This document shows, piece by piece, positions 9,150 to 21,345 of a DNA stretch of 64,000 nucleotides (the stretch's first letter is position 1; each line of letters opens with the position of its first letter). Under the pieces are notes generated by a model, which saw only the letters and a list, made by a program, of their open reading frames with translations, made no database searches and was not told where the DNA came from. The position numbers and the translations under genes are program-made. Where the stretch lies: contig NC_079427.1 of NCBI RefSeq assembly GCF_026213295.1, positions 1,793,627 to 1,857,626 of the forward strand, read 5' to 3'. The DNA is from Gadus chalcogrammus. Lineage: Eukaryota > Chordata > Actinopteri > Gadiformes > Gadidae.

Positions 9150-10506
9150 TACCGTATTGGTCCAAATATAAGACGACACTGATTATAAGACGACCCCCCG
9201 TTTTTCAACACAAACATTTAGAAAAAAAGATTTGCATACCAGATTTGAAGAACAAAGAACTTTAAAAACACAGTGAATTAAACACTTGTTATCTTAATAA
9301 CAATAATAATAATGCCGGTAAAGGCCACGGCACTTTCAAGGCAAAATATGTACAGCATGATTCAAAATTAATATCAAGCAATATTGTGAAAAATTTTAAA
9401 TGTAAGAGAAAATACAGGCCACATATTTAACTAAACTTAACTAAAAGTCGCCAAACTTCTCCTCCGATGTCTCTATCCCTCACAGACGTCCTCTGCCCCG
9501 CTGTTTTTCGGTAGGATTTGCGCTGACTGTTTGCATCTTTGAGACGTTGTTTTTTTGCTCGCCTTTTTCTTTCGTCACACTCCGTGACCCCGAACTTCTT
9601 GGCAGCTTGGCAGTTGTTACTTGACTCTGCCTAATTGACGACCATTATTTTAAAATTGGCATCATGGCTCCTCCGCTGTTGTTGATTGACCTGACCCACT
9701 TTTGAGCCACTTGTCTCTAAATGGTCAGCCTGTCTATCCATCTTTAAACACCGGTAACGGGCTAGTTGTTAAAGGGACACTGTGTAAAAATTACTCCCCT
9801 CTAGTGGTACAATTGTATATTGCATTCTAATAGTGCTCGCTTGTTCAAAAACTACGGTGGGCAGTATGTGCCAAGAAGCTGTGTCATGACATCCAATACT
9901 ACCTCATCGAATCATTCGAGTGATGATGAGGTTCGTTATTTCAAACAAATTTCAAAATGCATTGAATCATTAGTGTAAGCTAATGATGTATGAGTAATTA
10001 TTCCTCGAGCAAGATAGTGAATTATTTCAGGCATCATTCACGCTGGCTCAGAGTGGAAACGCGTTTGCATTTCCTGTACCACGTAGTACATGCCGTGCTT
10101 TTTGTCCCTCTCGGCAGTCCATAGACCGGAAGAACATGGAAGCCTCCATGAAGCTTACCCATCCTATGTAACTACATATTAATTATTCTTCGCTCAGGAG
10201 GATAAGTGAGATTTTTGGCAGAGATAATTTTACACCAATGAGGACTTATTTATGAATGAATACGTTGATTTGAGGTAATAAATTACTTAGAATATTGCAG
10301 TGTCCCTTTAAGGACGCCGGACTACTTCTTCCCGGAACCAATTCTTGGCGCACCTGGGGCCGCATATGTGTATTGACATTTAAGGGGAGAGGCGAAGAAG
10401 AGAAGCTGCGCTCTGAATACTAGACCCCGAATATAAGACGACACGACTTTTTCGGACCTATTTTTTTCGAGGGGAAAAAAAGTCTTATATTCTGACCAAT
10501 ACGGTA
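9150..10506. mobile_element. Unclassified DNA transposon with TACCGTATTGGTC ends
   Basis: The left end TACCGTATTGGTC followed by AAATATAAGACGA is mirrored by the right end (reverse complement TACCGTATTGGTC, AGAATATAAGAC). No transposase frame is recognised and no clear target duplication is seen. A piggyBac-like MITE is nested inside at 9773-10307. Confidence 0.7.
9773..10307. mobile_element. piggyBac-like MITE with TTAA target sites
   Basis: The ends AGGGACACTG and its reverse complement CAGTGTCCCT are flanked on both sides by TTAA (9769-9772, 10308-10311), the target duplication specific to piggyBac. It is 535 bp with no coding capacity, nested in the older element at 9150-10506. Confidence 0.8.
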
Positions 10507-11255
10507 ATTGTCATTTGCTCAATCTTGTTGTGATATGTATTTGTATGTTCCTTTGTTATGCTGTTCAACATGTTATGTGTGTGGTGTCCATTTCAAGCTA
10601 TGGTTCTTAAGGCGATGAATAACGTAAAGTGTGGGTGGATTGTTACGCACACTCTCGATATCTTGGTAAAAAAGGATTTATTCGATCTAATCCAGTAACA
10701 AAAAGGCAAATCCAAGGCAGTTGTAAATAAGGTAAATAATGTCATCTTAACGAAAAACATATCAAACAAATAAGTTATATTGACAGTAGTGGTCAAAACA
10801 GAGTGTTTAACCACGCTACCCTCATCCATCGGCCAACCCAAACATTTGGCCAACCTCTTTATGACCTTTGACCTGAGATGTCAGCAATGACGTTTTCAAA
10901 CGTGAAATATTATACAAAATTCAAATAAGATAATAATACAAAATCATTTCCTTATACCAAATCTTTTCATACTTCAAAACTAAAATATAAATTCTGCTAA
11001 AAGTAAAAAACAGCAAAATGTCTGTAACAATGTGTGTGCGTGTGTTCAATGGGAAGCCGACCAAATATCTAAAACGGTAGACAATAAAGTAATTCTTATT
11101 CTTAGGCTAAAGCTAAGCTATCTTTTGTCCAAAAGCAGTACATTGAAAAGGTATGGTGTAGCCTACTGATGGTCTCATTAGTAAAGCCCACAGAAGCAGC
11201 AACATGTTTCTTGTAGTGTTTAAGCCCATCTCATCTCATACACACATGATTGCAC
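10507..11255. other. No gene seen; intron-like, partly shared with 44500-44600
   Basis: AT-rich. The segment near 11120-11215 (gtccaaaagcagtacattg, then ctactgatggtctcattagtaaagcc) has a diverged counterpart near 44500-44595, suggesting duplicated intron sequence. Confidence 0.5.
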
Positions 11256-11261
11256 TATTGC

Positions 11262-11532
11262 ACTTCAGGACTTGGACTTTTTAAAACATTTTATTTATAT
11301 ACGTATTTTATTTATATGTGTATATATATATATATATGTATATATACATGTATGTATGTGTGTGTACGTGTATGTGTGTATATGTATATATATATATATA
11401 TTGTTGATACTGATTTATTTATTTATTTATTTTATTTATAGAACTGTGCAACTGGAGGAGGACTGCTCCAAACAAAATTTCGTTGTCTTGTACAATGACA
11501 ATAAAGATTATTCTAATTCTAATTCTAATGTT
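11262..11532 (+). mobile_element. Non-LTR retrotransposon 3' end
   Basis: An AT-dinucleotide stretch (11315-11400) precedes GAACTGTGCAACTGGAGGAG and AATTTCGTTGTCTTGTACAA, then TGACAATAAAG and a (ATTCTA)n tail. That order is the 3' UTR and tail of a common fish LINE. No ORF sequence is present, so it is a 5'-truncated copy. Confidence 0.7.
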
Positions 11533-11654
11533 TAGATCCCCTTTCACCATGTTGTAGGAGGCTTCTGATGGATAGGCAGGGTTGATCATACCATGAATAT
11601 ATCAGACTTATTCATTACATAGCAGTTATGTTATTGTTGTTATATGATATACTT

Positions 11655-11770
11655 TCTATCTGGTGAGCGAACCATGACATAGAGGGTTATGCAGGTAGAC
11701 TAAATACTAAAACTAGAAGACTTGAACTCAGCAAGCTCAGAGTCAGCCTTACTCTCAATTCCGCTGTCTA
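11655..11770 (-). pseudogene. Degenerate copy of the Ser/Pro linker exon 3' flank
   Basis: CATAGAGGGTTATGCAGGTA and CTAGAAGACTTGAACTCA align with the donor-side intron of the linker exons at 52596-52721 (GGTTATGCAGTTCGACTTA, CTAGGAGACTTCAACTCAC) and 60483-60617. The donor GTGAGT has become CTGAGT and the exon itself cannot be read. It is a relic of another linker module. Confidence 0.55.
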
Positions 11771-11878
11771 CCGACCTCAAATCAATTGCATTAAAAATAT
11801 ATATATATTCTGAAAAATACTAAAATATACTTTCAGTACTCTGCACAAATAACCCAAATTAATTCTCCACATGACCTG

Positions 11879-13386
11879 GGCCCCGTTTCCCGATAACGAT
11901 GGATCTTCGCTCGTACGATCATTCTCCCGATGGATCTTGCGATCCATCGATAATTTCTTTGGAGCGTTTCCCGAAACTCCTCTTAACGTGAACGCGCATT
12001 CGCTGCACTCACGACGTCGTAGGATTGTAACTGTCTCCTGACACGGTGCTGAAATGGGCTCCGTAGGAGGGGGAGACGCAGGAATGTCGCAGGAAAATTG
12101 TGTTAAAAAGGGTTAAAATATTTCCCATCAAGGACAACAGCAGAGTAGCCTACGAAAAAAATAGACTGCAATTATATGAATGCTAAAGACATTAAAACAC
12201 AATTGATTAGGCTGAAACCGACATATATCAGTCCTAATCCTGAATGCACTGTGCGTTTCACGGCATTTTCCCCCCTGAAATAATTCCATATGACAAAAAA
12301 TTAAAAATAGCTTGTGTGACAACTACATTTATCTTAATGGGCTGATTTCTGAAACATGCTTTGCGCAGCAAAGAGAGCCGACTTAATCTGATTCCGCATA
12401 AGGGTTTCCTTGATTGATAATTTGATTGGCTATAAAAGCCCCTCCGGAAATAGGGTAAGGTATGTATTGATGAGGAATACAACGAAGCCCACCGTCTGGC
12501 CCGGTGCATCGTTGAGCGCACGATCGGGAGGTGGAAGTTGCGCTTTAGATGCCTTCACAGGTCAGGCGGAGGGCTCCAGTTTTCGCCGGCCAAGTCATGC
12601 GCCGTGATATGTGTGACGGCTATGTTGCACAACATTGCAGCTAAGGCTGGGGTGGCATTGCTTGAACCGGAGGACGCTGAGGACGATGACGACGAGGAAG
12701 ATCGGTGTGAGGACGGCCTCCCTCATAACTACGCGGCTGGTTTTCATGCGCGTCGAAGAGTGATTGAGACTTTTTTTTAACCCCCTCCACCCTCCCACAT
12801 GTCACTAAACATTCCCGTCAACGTGACCAATCCCCACCATATCCCAGCCTTTTGCCTGCTCCTTTGCTTGGTTTTTATAATTTATTCTATTTCTTTATTT
12901 TTAATTTATTTTATTTTTTTTAATTTTATTTTATTTTTTACATTATTTTATGCTACGTTTTATGAGTAGCCTATGTCAGTCTGCACAAATCCCCCCACTT
13001 TCTCTCACACATTTTGAGTGCCCTGCCTGCGCAAACATTTTCTGGACTGTCCCGTTTTATTTTGGCCATTTTAACATCTTTGTTAATAAATTAATTCATA
13101 ATCTTTATTAATTACCAAACTAAGAACATAAAGGCGCAATGCGTTTTAATAAAACGCATCCAATAGACGGAATGTCCGATGGTGTCGCCACTGAGGCTAT
13201 AGCTGACGATGCTCTTAGCGTCCTACGAGTACCTACGAGCACCCCTGGAGTACTCGTTAGCTACGAGCGTTTTCAAGACGTTCGTTCCCCACGATGCTTT
13301 CGGGAAACGCGGTGAAAACTCTACGATGCCCTTTCGACGCACTTCACGATCCACTTAGGCTAACGACGCTTTCGGGAAACGGGGCC
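11879..13386. mobile_element. PIF/Harbinger transposon, degraded
   Basis: The termini GGCCCCGTTTCCCG and their reverse complement at 13373-13386 are flanked by the 3-bp duplication CTG (11876-11878, 13387-13389). Sub-terminal GATGGATC/CGTCGTTAG-like repeats extend inward. It contains a HARBI1-like transposase remnant at 12457-12780. Length is about 1.5 kb, so roughly half of an autonomous element is missing. Confidence 0.85.
12457..12780 (+). pseudogene. HARBI1-like (PIF/Harbinger) transposase, C-terminal remnant
   Basis: One open stretch encodes EEYNEAHRLARCIVERTIGR followed by WKLRFRCLHR, then FSPAKSCAVICVTAMLHNIA, an acidic loop (EDAEDDDDEED) and the end RRRVIETFF before a stop. The N-E-A-H, V-E-R-T-I-G and A-M-L-H-N-I motifs are the C-terminal third of the Harbinger nuclease family, including its last acidic region. 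The catalytic N-terminal two thirds are not readable upstream. Confidence 0.85.
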
Positions 13387-13454
13387 CTGGACAGGTTTTT
13401 CATGTAAACTTACAGCCTACATTAGGCACACATGTAACATGACTGTATCATGTA

Positions 13455-13774
13455 TCATGTTTGTCACGTTTCATGGAATTGATCATGAAATTTAATGAAA
13501 ACACTTCAGCTGTAATCCACCAAAACAGGCTACATTGTGATCATTTTCAAATTAGCGCTCCAGTTTGAGTCACTCAGCGTTACTGTTTGGGGAATCCTCG
13601 TGACAGTGAGCCTCCACTATTTATTTATAAACAAAGTTCAGTCACTTGAATATTTTATTCAGCCGATTTAAAGTCAGTTAAGTAATTAATTACCCCATTG
13701 GGGCCCTGGGTACCCAGTCCTCCTTTCCCCCCACTATGACGCCCGCCCGCGTGTGTTTAGGTGAATTACGATAC
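13455..13774. repeat. Duplicated intron block, copy 2 (partner 2605-2966)
   Basis: It aligns with the region left of the copy 4 Death-domain exon, including TGGAATTGATCATGAAATTT and GGGGCCCTGGGTACCCAGTC. It is directly joined to the homologous exon. Confidence 0.85.
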
Positions 13775-14053
13775 CTGACAATAACTGAAGAGTCCCGACC
13801 GGTAGGTCCTCCAGGTACTTCAGACCTCTCAGCAGGTCCTGAGCTGTGGCCTTTCCTGGTAGTCTTCGGTGCCTCCACTGTGCCAACATCTTCAGCTTCT
13901 GCATGGCCACATCCGTCTGTCCGTCTGCCTTGATGTCGTCCATCTCCAGGTGGATGGCCACCTGCTCCCACTCCTGTCCCAGCGTTTTGACCACCTCCAG
14001 GAGCTGCTTATCGGACAGATCAGGCCCTGTGGAGCGGGTTTCAGTGATGCTGT
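13775..14053 (-). CDS. Death-domain exon (copy 2)
   Basis: A 279-bp exon, 93 codons, phase 1-1, acceptor CTTTTTCCAG|AC and donor GTCAG|GTATCG. It reads SITETRSTGPDLSDKQLLEV, then VVKTLGQEWEQVAIHLEM, an MQKLKMLAQWRHRRLPGK helix, ATAQDLLRGLKYLEDLP and LQLLSG. It lacks about eight residues in the helix 2-3 region relative to copies 1 and 3 (LEMDDIKAD replaces the longer DLD-x-IKAE segment), a possible weakening of the fold. The frame is otherwise open. It is the closest relative of the damaged copy at 2967-3230 and preserves that copy's empty transposon site. Confidence 0.83.
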
Positions 14054-14477
14054 CTGGAAAAAGTAGAAGCCGACGGTAGCTCAGTTATGCTCTACTGGTA
14101 TCGCATTCCAGTTCGTTTTTTAGTGATTGTTTGAAGATTGAATTTTATTATGTTTTATATGAGTTGAATATTGCAGGACAAACTATGATGCATATCGGAG
14201 GGTTTTATTATAAACAGTGTTGGAGCTATTCAGTTCTAAGATTTAATCATAAAACATTTAGTTTGTTTGCTTGATATATATATTTGCTTAAATAATATGA
14301 TTATTTTATATGTATTTACTTGTTTGTATTATAAATCAAAGTGAATTAAAAATAGTTGGGCAGCTGTGGCGCACCGGGTGTCTGACCTATACATAGAGGT
14401 AGGAGGGATTAGGTATTACAGGCACTGGGTAGGGTCATGGTTTTTCCCAGTTGTACCAGAGAGACCAAGGAGATGAC
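14054..14477. other. Intron; possible tRNA-derived SINE head near 14357
   Basis: 14075-14220 matches 6385-6550 (duplicated intron). At 14357-14372 GGGCAGCTGTGGCGCA resembles the start of tRNA-derived fish SINEs, but B boxes and a tail are not clear. No gene is seen. Confidence 0.4.
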
Positions 14478-14665
14478 CAGTAGCGTGCGGTTGCCCTTCA
14501 TTCGGTGGGACAGAAACTACTGGCGCATGACCACACCCACAATTTATCTATATTTTTAACATGTATATTTTGAGCTACATTAAACATGCTATTGTGAGTA
14601 AGAATTAAGAATAAACGAATAGCCTAATGTTACTGCGCGCTTTTGAAGTGCCATCCGCAACACTT
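14478..14665 (-). mobile_element. hAT 3'-end fragment, inverted copy of 30107-30305
   Basis: The reverse complement matches the right end of the hAT element at 24400-30312: CAGTAGCGTGCGGTTGCCCT versus CAGTTGCGTGCGGTGTCCC, then CACACCCACAATTTAT and CTTTTGAAGTGCCATCCGCA. It is a MITE or a solo 3' end. Confidence 0.7.
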
Positions 14666-14667
14666 AA

Positions 14668-14942
14668 TTCACAGCCTACATGAAGTACATATAGTGGACA
14701 ATATTTAAGGTTTTGGGAGACATTATACAATTGGCTGTCTGGTGCAGTTATCGTAATATTTGATGTTCTTTTGTAAAACAAGGAATCAGAATGTATTGTT
14801 AATGTAGATTTATCTTAATACCAGCTGTTCTTAGATTTGACAGTTCTAAAGAGAGAGTAGAAAAAGCAGAAGAGAGCAAGGTTATGAAACTAAACAACTA
14901 AGAACCGCCCTCTCGCTCTTTGCTTCCTCGCTCCCGGCGTTT

Positions 14943-14997
<55 letters not shown>

Positions 14998-15160
14998 CTA
15001 GGACTGCAAGCAGCCCCCGAGGTATTCACAGCCCGCCCACCGCCAACCCCAGCGACCGCCTTATCAAGGGATTCACGTCATGATCCTAGACGCAACTATG
15101 CCTCCGATAGGGGCGGGGCTTTCTTCAGCACTGGCTCTTATTTAGTCCCCAAATCAAACG

Positions 15161-15232
<72 letters not shown>

Positions 15233-15817
15233 CAAAGAAGATGCTGTTTATGTGTGATTCTGGGCCCCTACAGGTGAAAAGGTGCATTATTCTTAACAGC
15301 AATTACTTTGATTGACACCGAAACTTCAGCAAAGTAGTTGCTGAAAGAACTTTACACACATAATGAGGGAACTTCATTAACATGTTAAACTCACTGATCC
15401 GAGCAGAAGTTGGGGTCAGACCCAGGGTTGAGCATAGGTCAGGGCGCCTCTCCGTCAGATAATCAACCATCAGGCGACTTTCTCTCTCCCCTTTCCTCAT
15501 CACCGTATCAATGAGACAACGTGCTCTGTCTTTACTGGTCATCTTCTCCTCTACAGTCTTCATCTCGTCGTCATTCAACACATCCATCTTCATAAGGTAA
15601 TAGAGGAGATGGATGACATCGTCGTTAGACAACCTGTCGATTAATTCAGAGCGAATCTTTCCAAGTTCTGAAAGACAAATCAAGAGAAATGGAAAATAAT
15701 ATTAAAACAAAACGTAACAACTATTCTCAGATGACCACTAGTGGTGGTAGTGTTGGTTCAAGATGCTACAAAAACCAAACTGATTTCTCAACATCACCTA
15801 AACTTCTGTGTGTTCAT
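14668..15817. repeat. Tandem CARD-bearing unit 1
   Basis: First of three ~1.15-1.2-kb tandem units. Order: TTAATTCACAGCCTACATGA, a conserved non-coding block, an (AAT)n run (14946-14994), a GC-rich block, an (AC)n run (15163-15230), then a CARD exon and its intron. By eye it is about 95% identical to unit 2 (15818-17034) outside the microsatellites. Confidence 0.9.
15395..15667 (-). CDS. CARD exon, type II, copy 1
   Basis: A 273-bp exon, 91 codons, phase 1-1, acceptor GATTTGTCTTTCAG|AA and donor GATCA|GTGAGT. It encodes a CARD: KIRSELIDRLSNDDVIHLLY, then DDEMKTVEEKMTSKDRARC, CLIDTVMRKGERESRLMVDY and LCSTLGLTP. The A-R-x-LID-x-V-x-x-KG helix matches caspase-1/ASC-type CARDs. It is intact and nearly identical to the copy at 16613-16885, with differences concentrated in helices 1-3 (SNDDVIH versus SDYDVLD). 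Expected role: CARD-CARD recruitment of a caspase or adaptor. Confidence 0.88.
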
Positions 15818-17034
<1,217 letters not shown>

Positions 17035-18716
17035 TCTTAATTCACAGCCTACATGAAGTACATAGAGTGGAAAATATTTAAGATTTTGGGTGACATTATA
17101 CAATTGGCTGTCTGGTGCAGTTATCTTAATATTTGATGTTCTTTTGTAAGACAAGGGGCCCTATTTTAACGGTCTGAAACGCAAGTGGGAAGCGCAAAGC
17201 GCAAGTAGCTTTGTGGGCGGTTCTACGGCGCTATCGCTATTTTACAGGCGGATAAATGACACTTGCGTCGCGGCGCAAGTGTCAAAAGGGTTGGTCTGAA
17301 GCAGCCTAGTTACCCTTAGGTGTGGTTTGGGCGTAACGTCCAACAAACCAATGAGAGTGCCAGCTCCCATCCCCTTTAAGAGCCATGAGCGCATTTGAAT
17401 CGGACGAGTTGATATTTTGACAGCGCGTCTGCAGTCTCCGATGAGACAGATGCACATGAATTTCAAACTGCAAATGGCTCAGTTTATTGCCAAATAATAT
17501 GGCCTAATTCACACATGGAATAAGGGGTTTTCTTCCACAACTTCAGAAATACTGAGTCCTCAAATACATTTCGGCAAAGAAAACGTATATGATATAACAT
17601 ATGATATGCGGTAACTGTGGTTCTATTTAATGATATACGCAATACATTATAAACATTGTTTCTTATCAGTATTGTATGCTATCCTAATATGCATGTGTCC
17701 CCGCGGTAATAGACATTGCCATTGATTGTATTATGCGTTACGTGTTTAGTTTGCGTGTGTTTAAACAGAGCACACACGCGCGCCCGCATTCATTCATTCT
17801 TTTTAACACTCACTCGCGGTAAAACAATGTTTTTCATGATCAAATACTCATCAATCCTAAAAGTTATGGGCATGTAGGCCTACACGATGTCAAGAAAATA
17901 TGTGTTTGCTGTACGGTGTTTGCAGATGCATTGATTTAAAAGTACAACTTATTACTGATGCATCAGCTGTTCTTTCCCAAATAATTTACCAAGAATGTGC
18001 GGCTAGGTAGATGGGAGAAGCAAAGTGTATGCGCGAGGTGCACAAGCAATCCGTATGCATCGCATGCGCATGTATGCATGCGCCCTTAAAATAGCATCTG
18101 AACAACGCGCCACTGACTTTAAACCAGGTATTTCCTGGTCAGTAGCGCAATGGTATTCAGAAATGGCAAAATACCGTTTGCGCCAGAACACGCCTCCTCC
18201 TTCCGCCGAACTGCCCCTTGGGGCGCATGATCAATCCCTAATTTACCGGCGAGTGGCGGTGGTGGGAAAAGAACGCTCTGCGCCAGTTGTAAACTAGCAA
18301 CGACACATGCGTCAGTGACTAAGTCACTTGCGCCGGATGCAAGATAGGGCCCAAGGAATCAGAATGTATTGTTGGTGTAGATTTATCTTAATACCAGCTG
18401 TTCTTAGATTTGACAGTTCTAAAGAGAGAGTAGAAAGAGCAGAAGAGTGCAAGGTTATGAAACTAAACAACTAAGAACCGCCCTCTCCCTCTTTGCTTCC
18501 TCGCTCCCGGCGTTTATAGTAATGATAATAATAATAATAATAATAATAATAACTAGGACTGCAAGCAGCCCCCGAGGTATTCACAGCCCGCCCACCGCCA
18601 ACCCCAGCGACCGCCTTATCAAGGGATTCACGTCATGATCCTAGACGCAACTATGCCTCCGATAGGGGCGGGGCTTTCTTCAGCACTGGCTCTTATTTTA
18701 GTCCCCAAATCAAACG

Positions 18717-18777
<61 letters not shown>
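17035..18777. repeat. Tandem unit 3, truncated before its CARD exon
   Basis: It starts like units 1 and 2 (TTAATTCACAGCCTACATGA), is split by a DNA transposon (17156-18352), resumes with the (AAT)n (18521-18552), the GC-rich block and (AC)n (18718-18776), and ends exactly where the DIRS element begins. The CARD exon that should follow is absent. Confidence 0.87.
17156..18352. mobile_element. DNA transposon with GGGCCCTAT ends, inserted in tandem unit 3
   Basis: Left end GGGCCCTATTTTAACGG and right end the reverse complement of GGGCCCTATCTTGCATCC, with a shared GCAAGTG further in. AAG flanks it at 17153-17155 and 18353-18355. The uninterrupted site ACAAGGAATCAGAATG in unit 1 (near 14777) proves the boundaries. 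At 1.2 kb there is no recognisable transposase. The family is probably PIF/Harbinger or ISL2EU-like; it cannot be fixed here. Confidence 0.85.
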
Positions 18778-18780
<3 letters not shown>

Positions 18781-18927
18781 GAAGAGGTTCTTTTTCATGT
18801 AGGCTACGCCGTTTTCAACTATGCACCAATCAACGTTCCCACGGCACCGTGTATATAAGGCGGCACAAACCGCTGCCCATCCTCCCTTTTCTTTCAGCCT
18901 TTGTACTGATCAACGGAAAACGAAGAT

Positions 18928-19854
18928 ATGACTTCCATTAAGATGACCGGTGGCAGCGGCGTGGGCGAGGCCACGGACCAACGGCCCTTTTCAGGGCCAC
19001 TGGAGAGCGCTCCTGTAAGAGCTAGCGGGCCCTTTTCAGGGCCTCAGTGCGCCTCCTGTCCCGCCTCCCTGGCTCCGGGTGACGGGCACCGGGTGTGTTT
19101 TAGGTGCCTCGGCGCTGAACACGCCGCGGCTGCCTTGGTTGCCCCCGCCTCCTGCGCCCCCTGCCCCGCGCTGCCTGAAGAGGGGCTCCTCTCCAGGCAT
19201 CTCTTTTTCTCCCCGTCGGTGGATCTCGCTGAAGCCATCGACAGCTTCGGGGCCGAAGTTCCGGACGCCCAGGACGCCGACGAGCGCTTCGAAGTTGACG
19301 ACGTCGCCTCCTTGGACGACGCCTTTCCTGGCTCTGCGTCCGAGTTTTCCCGCTCCGGCGCTTCCACCGAAGCCACTATCGTCCCAAGGGAGAGACCGCG
19401 CAGGATGACCGATCTCTTCGGCAAGATCATGGGTGAGGCGGCGGCCAAGGGTGGGCTGATACTCAGGCGAGGGGTATCCCTCGCCTGGAGCCTTCCCTGG
19501 CAGTGCTTCTCTGTCCGGGCGCCGGATGGCGTCCTAACGAGAAGCCGCTTGCCCCCCGACCGCCTCCAGAAGCAGATTGCCGGCCTGACAGACAGGGTGT
19601 TCATCTGTGCCTCGCAGTCTGCGGCTGGCGGTTTCCCGCTTCTCCAGCGCCATCCTTCAGCTGTGCCAGCCGGTAGCCGTTTCGGCCGGCCGGCATATGG
19701 CGTGGGCCACAATGATCCAGAGGGCCATATGGCTCTCTCACACCACGGTTCGGGAGCAAGAGCGGGCCATCCTCGTCCAGGGCCCATTAGCCCCGGATGG
19801 ACTTTTTGGGCCCCGGTTCTTGGAGGTGCTCGCTCACAAGTAGGTCGTCAGTGA
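18928..19854 (+). pseudogene. DIRS ORF1 (gag-like) with frameshift
   Basis: ATG-started frame of 308 codons. Residues 41-62 read CASCPASLAPGDGHRVCFRC followed by LGAEHA, and then C-A-P-C and LLSRHLFF, the Cys-pair zinc-binding motif at the start of fish DIRS1 ORF1 proteins. An acidic region follows. Near 19607 the conserved frame shifts to the +2 frame (HMAWATMIQRAIWLSHTTVR, DGLFGPRFLEVL), so the last part of the 308-codon frame is not the native protein. Role in the live element: binding or packaging of the retrotransposon RNA. Confidence 0.75.
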
Positions 19855-20527
19855 GAATCGTTCCCGGTTCGGGGCGATTCTCACGAGCTCCTCCCACCAG
19901 CAGGCCGGGAGGAAGCGGGGTCCAGGCCGGTTCCAGCGCTCCAGGGGGCCGCCTCCGCCTCCAACCCTGATGCCGCAGCAGCAGTCGCAGCAGCAGCAGC
20001 CGCCGCCGCAGCCGTGGAGAGCAGCACAGCGGGGACAGAAGTTCTTGCTCTCACTTTTTAAACAACAATAAAGAAAAGAAAGCCCGAACGGCAGTAAATA
20101 CTCCCTAAAGAGCAATATTCCTTTAGATGACCTTTTCCCCCCCCCCCTCAGACAGATGGCTGTAGGGTGGCGGCCGGACAGCGTGTTTACATAACCTCTG
20201 GTTCACCTGCTTCTAAGAAGTGGCGTCCCTTTGAGCTTCGTGGGCGGGCTGGAGACTCATTAAACGAGCCCGTGGATACGGACGCTTGTATTCGTTTCCT
20301 AGTTTCCCACATTATCCCCTCTACCTCCCTTCTACAGTCTGTGGAAGGCAAGAAGACGGGTCTGCGCGCTGTGGTTACAGCCAGCGGACAGCACACGGTC
20401 ATGAGTGCTACGGCTAGACGGCTCGTTGCCTGTTCAGCGGACACGAGCGTGGCGTGTAGACAGCTCGCTGTTTGTACAGCGACTAGCTCTGTGACGTCTT
20501 CCACGCTCGCTGAGCCTCCTCCCTTTC

Positions 20528-21121
20528 ATGGGATGCCCCCCTTGGTCCACACACTGTGTGGAGGCGGTAGGGGCCGAGGAATACGGGAATATTCCTGGAC
20601 AGCGTTCCTCAGCTGTCAGCTGGCCCTCTCTCCGACCGCTATGCGTGTTGGCTAGAGCGGTGCGTTCTACCATCGTGGTTGGACAACACGTTGAGTTGGG
20701 GCCATCCCATACAGTTCAAGCGCCGTCCCCCACCCTTTATGGGGTTGGGGGACGGGATCCGGCGGCAAGCACGGCTCTGGCAGCAGAGGTGGCCCGTCTA
20801 CTGGAGAAGGGGGCCATCACTGTCGTTCCCCCCCACGAGTCACATCGAGGGTTTTACTCCCACTACTTCCTGGTTTGCAGAAAGTCAGGGGAGAAGAGAC
20901 CTATTCTGGATCTGTGTGTTCAACAGATCGTTGCCGTGAGGAAATTGAGAATGCTCACTATCAGAACGCTGCTCCGATGTGTGAGAGAGGGCGACTGGTT
21001 CACATCCCTGGATCTCAAGGATGCCTACTTCCACGTCCCTGTTCGGCAGGCGCACAGGAGGTTTCTCCGTTTTGCCTTTATGGGGGTGGCGTACGTGTAC
21101 CAGTGCCTGCCATTCGGCTAA
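20528..21121 (+). pseudogene. DIRS reverse transcriptase, N-terminal half
   Basis: The frame contains LLEKGAITVVPPHESHRGFY, SHYFLVCRKSGEKRPILDL, the catalytic-motif A segment DWFTSLDLKDAYFHVPV, and FLRFAFMGVAYVYQCLPFG, all characteristic of DIRS RTs. It stops at 21121 (TAA after LPFG) just before the catalytic YxDD region, which is not present because the following sequence is deleted. The gene is broken. Confidence 0.88.
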
Positions 21122-21152
21122 AGCTTCCCGCTTCCCGGCCGGCAGAAAGTCA

Positions 21153-21345
21153 ACTTGGGGCTTTGCCTAGACTCAGCCGCCATGACAGCGATGCTCTCGC
21201 CTGCTCGGCAAGACGCCATCCTGTTGGCGCTCTCTCACTTTCGCGTTCTCAGAAACGTGACCGCGCTGTCCACCATGCGCCTGTTAGGGCTGATGGCAGC
21301 CGCCCATCCCGTGGTTCCCCTGGGTCTGCTCTTGGTTGGCAGAAG
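21153..21345 (+). pseudogene. DIRS RNase H-region fragment
   Basis: LGLCLDSAAMTAMLSPARQD then [20 protein letters not shown] and PLGLLL match the region between RT and RNase H in fish DIRS1 polyproteins. The YxDD-containing part that should precede it is deleted and a LINE fragment begins immediately after it. Confidence 0.75.

Larger units (their letters stand above)
18778..21345 (+). mobile_element. DIRS-type retrotransposon, truncated
   Basis: The element starts at the end of a CA microsatellite with a promoter-like region (TATA motif GTATATAAGG at 18850-18859). It then has a gag-like ORF1 (18928), a reverse transcriptase (20528-21121), an RNase H-like stretch (21153-21340), and ends where a LINE fragment in the opposite orientation begins. 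The tyrosine recombinase, methyltransferase-like ORF and split direct/inverted terminal repeats of complete DIRS elements are missing, so it is inactive. Confidence 0.85.

Noticed and set aside
19044..19787. 247-codon minus-strand frame opposite the DIRS ORF1
   Set aside because: A shadow of the GC-rich plus-strand gag. The plus strand has the zinc-binding Cys motif and the expected element order.
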